Both the position numbers and the translations under genes were made by a program. 64,000 nucleotides of DNA from Anthopleura xanthogrammica. Its lineage: Eukaryota > Cnidaria > Anthozoa > Actiniaria > Actiniidae. The notes beneath the pieces are model-generated. The model was not told where the DNA came from, did not search any database, and was given only the letters and a program-made list of their open reading frames with translations. The stretch lies in the NCBI GenBank assembly GCA_964019055.1, contig OZ025208.1, forward strand, positions 8,872,539 through 8,936,538, read 5' to 3'. This document shows positions 55,411 to 64,000 of the stretch, in pieces; positions within the stretch are counted from its first letter, which is position 1, and each line of letters starts with the position of its first letter.

Positions 55411-56699
55411 CTTTCATTTTTAAATAATAATAATAATAATAACTTTATTTTCTATAGCGGCAATTACACCAGCTCAACACCGCTTTACAATTGTAAAAAT
55501 GATTATAAAATTATATAAACAGTAAATCTAAACTAATTCTATATTATTAATAAAAATGTAATAAAAAGGAAACTACATATAAATGTAAACAAAGTTCATA
55601 AAAATCTATAGATATGTGATATAAATAAAATAAAAATAGATAAATAAATAAATGAATGAATGAATGAATGAATGAATGAATGAATGAATGAATGAATGAA
55701 TGAATGAATGAATGAATGAATGAATGAATGAATGAATGAATGAATGAATGAATGAATGAATGAATGAATGAATGAATGAATGAATGAATGAATGAATGAA
55801 TGAATGAATGAATGAATGAATGAATGAATGAATGAATGAATGAATGAATGAATGAATGAATGAATGAATGAATGAATGAATGAATGAATGAATGAATGAA
55901 TGAATGAATGAATGAATGAATGAATGAATGAATGAATGAATGAATGAATGAATGAATGAATGAATGAATGAATGAATGAATGAATGAATGAATGAATGAA
56001 TGAATGAATGAATGAATGAATGAATGAATGAATGAATGAATGAATGAATGAATGAATGAATGAATGAATGAATGAATGAATGAATGAATGAATGAATGAA
56101 TGAATGAATGAATGAATGAATGAATGAATGAATGAATGAATGAATGAATGAATGAATGAATGAATGAATGAATGAATGAATGAATGAATGAATGAATGAA
56201 TGAATGAATGAATGAATGAATGAATGAATGAATGAATGAATGAATGAATGAATGAATGAATGAATGAATGAATGAATGAATGAATGAATGAATGAATGAA
56301 TGAATGAATGAATGAATGAATGAATGAATGAATGAATGAATAAAAACAGCTATAAAAATTACTAAATATCCCATGGTTAATTCTTAACTAATTAAAACAG
56401 GATATGCTTGCTTGAAGAGCCAGGTTTTAAGTAGGCTTTTAAAAGTAGAAGGTTCAGTGCAGGATCTGATATCATTAGGCAAAGAGTTCCACAGCTCAGG
56501 AGCCGCGTAGGAAAAGGCCCTCTTACCATAAGAATTTAGGTTGTAAGAGGGCTTAGACAGAAGATTAAGGCTAAAAGATCTTAAGGTTCTTGCAGGTTTG
56601 TAAACTTGAAGTAGGTCAGAAAGATACGAAGGAGCACAGTTATTGAGAGCTTTAAAAGTAAGTAGTAAAATCTTGTAGTAGTAAAATCTTTCATTTTTA
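55411..56699 (-). mobile_element. 5'-truncated LINE with 12-bp target duplication
   Basis: CTTTCATTTTTA flanks both sides (55411-55422 and 56688-56699); the left copy has it once near 2020-2031, which is the empty site. The minus strand encodes the tail after a jockey/CR1-like reverse transcriptase (LTFKALNNCAPSYLSDLLQV, GKRAFSYAAPELWNSLPNDI, FKSLLKTWLF). The 3' UTR contains about 690 bp of pure TTCA repeat and ends ATAAAGTTATTATTATTATT. Dead on arrival by 5' truncation, and younger than the segmental duplication. Confidence 0.85.
55651..56341 (+). repeat. (TGAA)n array of about 690 bp
   Basis: About 172 perfect tetramers on the plus strand (TTCA on the LINE strand). There is no visible interruption. 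The 275-codon frame across it is an artefact. Confidence 0.98.
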
Positions 56700-57841
56700 C
56701 ATAAAAAGCAATATTGATCTTTTGGCCACAACTCTTTTGAAAACTTATTATGATATTCCGCATGAGGTAGAGGTAGGGGGAGGGGAGGGGTAGGGGGATT
56801 TGAGGAATCAAATGTTTTTTTCAGGCCCGTAGCGTGCTTTCAGAGAGGGGGATGCGTTTGTGATCATGAACCCTACGGGCCTGTTTTTAGACAACTGGAG
56901 TGGGAAATCAACTAAAAATTGACAGGTATCATAGGGGGATTACTACGTAGCAACCACTAGAAAGGGGGATCATAAAAAAAGGTATTGCTTTTTGGGGGGA
57001 TATTATCAGGTAAACTTGATGATGTAACAAAAATAATCTGAACTTTTGCAAGACAATTTGAAGGTACTGATGCCTGAAAAAGTGGAAAGATGAAACTTGC
57101 AGGCTAGGAGAAATTAAAGCAGCCTACTTCCTGGCTTTTGCTCCTAAACCAAAGCACACAGGTTCATATTTTTGTTTCGAATTCGAATAAACTTTCTACA
57201 AAAACATATTCTTAAAAATTGCCTAAACTGTGATTTTAAGTCATCAAAAACACGAACGTGAATTGCAAGAACGAAATCTACAACCACCACAGGTAGTTCG
57301 AAACATCCCTGGATGATTCACGATCTTTGGTGACTGTTTCCCACAAGCTACACTAATACATCCAGGTTTTGAGGAGAAACTACAATGAAATTACACAAAT
57401 AAACAAAAACAGTTGCACGAAGCCGGCCGCCATTACCGTTTACGTTTATCGCATGCCAAAGGAAGCCCGCGCTAAAGCCCGTTTTGAGCAGCGCATGCGC
57501 AGACAAACTTCTCAGCTGCTGTGCTCGACTAGAAGACCGAATAACGAAGTTTCGTCTTGGAATTCATATTGCGTGATATTACTCATTCCCTTTGTTTCAT
57601 TAGTCACGCCATACACAAGCCATTGACAGACGTGCATGAAACTCACACAACATTAAGCATTGGAGATTATAACAATTTAAGCCTTTTAAAAATATCGCAT
57701 CGGATTCAAGATGCGTCTAAACATGCAGTTTTCGAAAATAGGCATGGTTGGTTTTTACCTTTTACTTTATAAAGAAAAAGCTTATCTATGGAGTGGAAGT
57801 TCCCTCACCTCACGCTGGCTGTTTCTTGCTCATTGCAAAAT

Positions 57842-58067
57842 GCTTAATTTTGTTTTGCTCTGATTCAGCACCTGGAATATTCCTTGTAGTTCCCTAGAAT
57901 AACATATACAGTGGAGTCACGTCACATCAAACCTCCGAAGGACAAGGAAAAACGTTCGAAATAACTAGAGTTTGAGATATCCAAGTGAAATTATAATGAG
58001 CTTACATATGTTCCACAATTTGCACTCGCCTCACATCTTTAGTGTCTCTTCTTGCATGACTCGGCAT
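57842..58067 (-). pseudogene. Broken copy of the small two-exon gene
   Basis: Exon 1 (58067-58035) is preserved with its CTCACAG acceptor, though the last codon changes (GAT instead of GAG). About 200 bp covering the start and middle of exon 2 are missing between AATAA repeats, leaving only the tail near 57842-57900 in altered frame. Confidence 0.5.
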
Positions 58068-59568
58068 CTGTGAGAGGAATTTGTTAGGTCTTTCCCTTGA
58101 TTCTAGAGTTTCGATCTCTGGTTGTCTTCTGTTCGTAAAACCTAACAAGCTAAACTTCAATTCCATCTGTGAGTTAGACGTGCCCTGACTTTGATCAGGC
58201 TATAGTTAACTTTGTTTTAAGGTAAAGTAAAGATTAAATTTGTAGGTTGAATGTAAATTGTACATGTACATATAACAATAGTTTCTTTGTATACGAATGT
58301 GTTACAAACTTATGCTTTGCAGAAAAGACAATATGAATGAACGTGAAATTGATGGATTCACATCATTTTTAATTACGTAATAAACCATAACACAAGTTAT
58401 ACCTCTATTAATAAGGACTTGTCACAAGAGACACCTTGAAGCTACTCTTAAGACTTTATAATATACAGCTGTTTCGTGAAAGGTTGGTGAAGGTTTTGTT
58501 GCTTGTTGCATAGGAAGCCCGAAATGCAGTATCAGTGATATGTAAATTCAAGCAGCGAAAGGTAACAAAAAGTGGTAAGTAAGTTGTAGGTGTTACGTTT
58601 TTTGATAAGGAGGAAAACCACCAAAGGCAAGCTGGAACACGCTATAAATATTTAAACAGACATAAAACTAACTAATTAGGTTTTCGCTTTACTTTTGAGA
58701 TTTCAAAGTTATTATATATGTATTTCATCTAAACAAGTTTCTCATTGTTTTCCCCGTTAATCCTGGATAACTCAAATATGGATGCTGCTTTGCCTGAAGC
58801 TCGTTTACTGGGCAAGGTAATAAGTTCAGAAAGACCGCACCGTCACACCACGCTGCCTATATAAACTCCCCAGAAGGGGGGGGGGGGGGTAAACGGAACG
58901 ACTCCGGGAAATACCCCCTTTTAAATGCCCGTATGATGCACTTACATAACAATCTTATCAATCCTAGTAGATAAATACAAGACAAACAGATTAGCCGGGA
59001 AAACATAAAATTCCTGTTTGCGAACAAATATTTTATATTTCGTTCAAACTTGATCTAACCCTATATTTGCCTATCTACTTTCTTACTTCCCTATAAGTGA
59101 GTACTAGTACACATCCAAACTCTTCAAGTGCTCTGCTGGGGGGAATCCTCTTCCAATTTGATTGCAGACATCTCAAGCTGCACGTCGTTTGTAAAAGACA
59201 ACGGAACACCAGGATGAACACCTTGTTTACGATCGCGCACGAGGCTAGGGTTGCGCATGAGCCGAACGGCAAGAAACCAGCGGTTCAAAGCCCTAGTCGA
59301 CACACGAGGCCTGTTAGTGACGGTTGTTGGACCTGAAGACAAAATCGAGGAATGAAATAAAAGTAAAATTTCAAGCATAGAATTGTTATTAATTCGATTT
59401 CCTAGTAGGGCTGATAAAATATGAAAAAAAAGGAGTCGCAACGCGTTCTAAGCTATCTATCTTGGTTAACTTTTATAGTTATTATAGATAGCTTGTGTCT
59501 CAATTTAGGTTAAGTTATAATTCTTTGTAAATGTAATGTAATAACAAAAAATGACACTAAATAAATAA

Positions 59569-59710
59569 ATGTATGCATGTATGTATGTATGTATGTATGT
59601 ATGTATGTATGTATGTATGTATGTATGTATGTATGTATGTATGTATGTATGTATGTATGTATGTATGTATGTATGTATGTATGTATGTATGTATGTATGT
59701 ATGTATGTAT
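59569..59710 (+). repeat. (ATGT)n microsatellite
   Basis: Counterpart of 6241-6422 with about ten fewer units. Confidence 0.97.
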
Positions 59711-60587
59711 TCTATCATAACAGTTTACAATATTAGTACTTCAGTAAGCTCACAGCTGCGAGCTTCACGCTCATTTGTTCTTGTTTGCATCAATCAAAAA
59801 TAATTAGTCGGTAACTTTAATTTTTTTTTGGATGGAAACCATGAAAAAACAAATTGCAGAGCGGAACTCACAACTTCCAAGTTCAAGTAAATTGAAACAA
59901 GACGCTGGTGGCAGCGTGCACTGGGTTACCTGGAGGGGGTGGGACCAGGGGCAGGGGGGAGGGTGAGTGTCCTAGGGCGCCCTTGACCCACCCTTTGTGG
60001 AAAAAAAGTGATCAATTATAAAATAAGCTGGACTGTAATTTGGTTTTTAATATTTCTGATGTATCGTAATGTCGAGGCCCTCGTTTTCTTTTTTCGTCGT
60101 TTTTCAAAAGATAGTCAGAGACTGCCTACTATAAATGTACAGTGAAAGCCATTTTGGAAAAAAAAATTAAATCAAAAACTAAATCTTCGAAAATACCTTT
60201 TTAGGTGAAGTCCAACTTCTATATCCTTCCGATTCCAGTCCGAGTTTTATCATACGGAATTAAGTCGCAGACAGAAAGTCGGCAAAGCGAGCTGACGGAG
60301 ACACGTTTGCTCGAGGTCAGCATTATTTGTTTACTACATGAATCCTTCGTTTAGAACGGTAAGACGAGCAAATAATTGCTCAAAACTACCCTCAGAATTG
60401 GAAATTACTCGGTCACCTGTGACTTCTCAGGAAAAAACACAGTTGCATTATTGCAAACAGGCATGCTATTACCACGGATGCGATAAAGTAGTCTGCAGAT
60501 GAAAGAAGATAAACATGTATATCAGTGGAAAGAATGCATGAAAACATGCCGTATCTTCTTACCGACCTTTGCTCATAGTACTTTTAA

Positions 60588-61183
60588 AGTGCTAGTCTTA
60601 CGAGAGTGACACTATCCCTGAAGAATATATCTTATAAAAGTAGACATGTTATATAGTTCATTGTCAAAATTTTATTTTGATACGAGACCGGGAAGACGTC
60701 TTTTTTAGCCTTTAAAGTTCGGCATTTTCGGTCCGCCATTAAACGAATGCGTTCCTGTGAGGCTGGTAGCAATTCAACGGAAGTGACGTCATACGCGCAA
60801 CGATTAAACTTTCGCGGCACATACTAGATACTAGATCTGGCCTTGCTATCACATCAACACTAAGCGCATGTTTTACCAGTTTCGACTAAAAACCTGAAGT
60901 TTTAAACACAATTATAATTAAAGCATGGAGAGCATGGAGAGCAAAGTCAGACGTGCGCATATGACGTCACGAATAAATTAAGTACAGCTCCGCTGACCAA
61001 GCTAATCGCTGTGACCGATCAATGGCGGACTAACTTTTTAGCGATTTTAAGAACGAAATTCATTCCCTTAATTATTTTTTTTCGATCCGACTTTTGTTAA
61101 TTCGTAAACTATACGACCTATTTGTGGATAATAATCACAGAAAAGTGATGATTTTACAGTGTAATTCTCGTAAGACTAGCACT
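60588..61183. mobile_element. MITE of about 596 bp flanked by TTTTAAA
   Basis: Inverted ends GTGCTAGTCTTACGAGA and TCTCGTAAGACTAGCAC lie between two TTTTAAA words. It is absent from the matching gene B intron (16250-16310). The TTAA core of the flanks would fit the TTAA-targeting elements elsewhere in the window. No coding capacity. Confidence 0.6.
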
Positions 61184-62555
61184 TTTAAAGCCTAAACGTA
61201 GGTAATGGAATAGCGTCAAAACTATTAGGAGTTGGCTACTCACATCCTTATTTGGTAATGGGAGTCTGGCATATGGATGGTTTTTCTTTAATTTGAAATC
61301 TTGGTAGGAAGGTCGATAGATTTTAAGGTAGGCCGTAAGTTAGGTAAGTAGCTAGGATAAGGAGGTTGGCATAGGTAGGTAGATAGGTAGGTAGTGGGTT
61401 TTGTTTCGCTCATTCTCTACACAGGCTAGCTATAGGGCTCTAATAAACTTAAACTACGACGCTCACCCTTGGAATTGAAATTATTTATTAAGCTACTAGT
61501 TATACATAAATAACCATTTTTTTTGTTTCCATGGATATTATTACCTTGTATTTGTAATGGTGATTGTAATTGTAAAGTCTCTAAAAACTTTGCGTCAAAA
61601 GTTTTATCCACTGAGAGTAGCATTAGCAGCAGAGCTGTGAGCTACAAGAGAAAGTATATGACTACCAAAAGGTTGAAAAATATTTATGTGCGATACTTTT
61701 TAAGAAGCTCTATGTTAATTGTCGGGAGGGAGAACCTAAATAGTATTCTATATCAACGGTCTCACTTGCGCTTATTGAGTTATTGGCGATCTGCCTGACG
61801 CCTTTAAGCAAGATGTGAGAACTCGAATCCACGGATAAACGGTAGGACAGGAAGGGGAACTAATAAGCCTGAAGACGACCGGGGGATGAAGGCATCTAAG
61901 ACCAATGAGGATAGAATTTTGGGTATCAAATTGGCATTGCCATTCGCAATTTATTGTTGAAAATGGCAGTATATTAATCCGCTAACTCTGTTTTTATACG
62001 CGCTTGGGTAAGAGTGCTTAGAATAGCTCTCAGTTGAAGTAATGTATTCATAAACTCTATTGTATTCTATATTGTCGTTCTATCTATTGTATTAAGTGTG
62101 ATGCATTGTAATTTTATCAATACATTACATCAACTGCTTGCTACGTTGGCTCTCCCATTGTTGGTAGGGTGATCTGTATGTTAACAAAGGGGCATTTCCT
62201 TTGGGTTTTCTTTCCCATCGAATCGGAAGTTTTCAATATAATTTATATTTTCTGACTAACAGCCTATGGTGGTGAGTGTTTAAGCACCAATTGGAGCAGA
62301 TAATGAGATTCAAAGATTTTTATCAACTTATTGAAACCCAGCAATTCTTTTTCACGAAGATAATTCGGTGAGTTATCGATCAATATACAGCGTAAAGATT
62401 TCATGAATAAGATTCAGAAATCACATAAAATTTTCTTGTTACATTCGATTTCTCATAGTTAAAATTAAATTGAATCCTACAGACTGACCTGGTAAACAAA
62501 TATGCAGGACACAACGAAAGATGACAGGAACTGGGTGGAGAATTTGAAGTCTGAA

Positions 62556-62588
<33 letters not shown>

Positions 62589-62984
62589 GTCCGTCAGCCA
62601 GCCAGCCAGCAAGAAACTGTAATCCCACCTGGGCGTGTGACGTATATCCTGTCTTTTAATGAATTGTACCAGGTGCCATTTTGGTTAAATGCTCTATAAC
62701 AGATAAATACATGACACAATGGATGAATCATCGTTCCATCGTCGTCACAGGTTTTGGTTATGCATGCAACAAAATGCATGGAAACTACTTGCAGAATTTA
62801 GCACTATCGATGCTACTTAGTGAAATCAGTGTTGTTGATTCGTATCACCAAAGTGAGAACCTTGACTAAAATACATCTCTTAAGACATACCTTTTCCCTG
62901 CGTTGTGTAGTTGATTAGAAAACAGAAGGTTAACATGAGCTCTCTCTGTTTTACCTGCCAGATTAATGGCTGTCGTCTCTTCTT

Positions 62985-64000
62985 TCTTAAAGTGTTAGAA
63001 TCTTATGTTAAACAGATATTTGAAAATGCAGAACATGGTTCAAAATAGACCTAAACTCCAAACTGTCTGCTGATGAACGTTTAAGTTCCGAAACCAAAAT
63101 GTCCTTTGTTCTATTGAATATTTTTAGTTAGAGACAACTATATTTTATTTGGTTTAGACCTAACACAACTGCTTGGCATTCTAGACCACCACGTTTTTTG
63201 CTTAACGGCTTCGAAAGCATCTTACTCTTAATGAAGAGAATGACACGTGGTCTGGAACTTGAAAACATTATGCTAATGCTAAAAGGGCATATCAAGACTA
63301 AAGCCTGGTTCACACCAGCGACGCAAGCATAAGCATGACGACATACGCAAGCGCAGATAATACTTTAAGGAAGACTGAATGTTTTGTTCTGTCGAAATAT
63401 AAAGGGGCTAAGTAACCGTTAAAAACCATTTGGAGAGTTGGAGAGTGAATCATTTCTTCATTAGAGTGTTGCGTCTTTAAGTTATGAAGGTTTATACTTC
63501 CAATATGTTAATAGATGTGACATCATCCCAGACTTCATTAAATTTACAAACTTTAACAGGTTCACACAAACAGTATTTTTACTCGTGGTTTTCACAATGT
63601 TTACTGTAAATTTGGTGTCTCGAATGGCTAGTGTTTAGTATTAGTAATATCATAATTACCTCGGGATCCATTGTTTCCAGAGGGATGTTTAAGGTCTAAC
63701 ATCCCCCTGGATGAATATAATCATGAGGGATATTTAGTCTAAATATCCCTCATCACTATCCATGAGGCATGGTCCCTCATAAGACAATCACCGGGACTAT
63801 GGCTGGGTGGCATTCACCCAGTCGAAAATTTTGCGCAATGACTCTGGACTACACACTATTGAACACCCCAGCACTTGTGGGATCCATTGAATAATCTTTG
63901 CGCATACGTTGACTAGCCGAGAATTTTTCTTACTATTTGTGACGTAATCAAGACGGTTTCAAAACACTTCATTAATACCGCTCTAGGCCAACCATGCAAA
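62985..64000. other. Gene D intron 7 with dispersed repeats
   Basis: 63018-63300 matches 30520-31020, the intron 7 remnant of gene C. From about 63301 unrelated repeat sequence begins (CTGGTTCACACCAGCGACG). 63723-63753 is a perfect 14-bp hairpin (ATGAGGGATATTTA, loop GTC). No exon seen. Confidence 0.5.

Larger units (their letters stand above)
48716..60400. repeat. Segmental duplication, right copy
   Basis: Counterpart of 1-7112. Relative to the left copy it has gained 50196-54879 and 55423-56687, and lacks the segments at 3227-3427, 3616-4410 and 4510-4852. The homology ends at 60400 (left copy 7112), where sequence jumps to the equivalent of about 16150, deleting some 9 kb of gene body. 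Confidence 0.9.
59124..62984 (-). pseudogene. STRA6: STRA6-like gene D, internally deleted
   Basis: Exons present: 8 (62984-62890), 9 (62693-62629), 10 (62550-62489), 11 (61641-61545), 13 (60492-60417) and 20 (59332-59124), each with intact splice sites. Exon 11 is longer than in gene B (97 versus 85 nt) and reads LTALLLMLLSVDKTFDAKF. Micro-exon 12 was not found, but skipping it keeps phase. Exons 14-19 are deleted (homology jumps at 60400). Splicing 13 to 20 would shift the frame, since exon 13 ends in phase 2 and exon 20 needs phase 1. Exon 7 is not present up to 64000; upstream exons would lie outside the window. Confidence 0.75.

Noticed and set aside
55547..56374. 275-codon FIHS repeat frame.
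   Set aside because: Translation of the TTCA tract in a LINE 3' UTR.

Overview
The window is repeat-dense animal DNA: introns with GT-AG borders, non-LTR retrotransposon tails, a decayed Helentron, many MITEs and long pure microsatellites. Together with a STRA6-type receptor gene, it looks like an anthozoan cnidarian (a coral or sea anemone). That assignment is inference; no species marker was seen. There are no bacterial-type operons, CRISPR arrays or tRNA/rRNA genes that I could recognise.

Host genes. The backbone is a tandem array of STRA6-like genes (multi-pass retinol/retinol-binding-protein receptor family), all on the minus strand. I rebuilt them by hand from splice sites and reading phase. 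Gene A (exons 1-2 at 272-1341) runs off the left edge. Gene B (5796-23314) looks complete: 20 coding exons join in phase into about 627 codons, and an optional in-phase chimeric exon at 9039-9230 would give about 691. Gene C (31089-50058) keeps only exons 1-3 and exon 7, with a Helentron between them. Gene D (59124-62984, running off the right edge) keeps exons 8-11, 13 and 20 and has lost exons 14-19. A small two-exon gene of unknown function (3169-3594) lies between genes A and B, and its copy beside gene D (57842-58067) is broken.

Duplication. Positions 1-7112 and 48716-60400 are two copies of one segment, highly similar over long stretches. They differ by clean insertions or deletions, so each copy serves as an empty-site control for elements in the other. 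The elements dated this way include a truncated LINE carrying about 690 bp of pure TTCA/TGAA repeat, a 795-bp MITE and a 4.7-kb insertion.

Mobile DNA. 23.8-30.5 kb holds a decayed DNA transposon whose 5' unit is repeated 2.5 times with a 1232-bp period. 32.6-45 kb holds a Helentron: ORF1 joins a membrane/basic N-terminal part to a papain-fold (OTU/C76-like) cysteine peptidase through a 2A-like ribosome-skipping motif, and a decayed second ORF encodes zinc finger, HUH Rep, Pif1-type helicase and EEP endonuclease. The Helentron is interrupted by a 3450-bp TTAA-flanked element with 1006-bp inverted arms and by a MITE. The 4.7-kb insertion at 50.2-54.9 kb carries a two-exon chromodomain ORF and a divergent coiled-coil ORF.

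Limits. Exon borders, TIRs and TSDs were read by eye. Family calls rest on recognised motifs, and no database search was possible.
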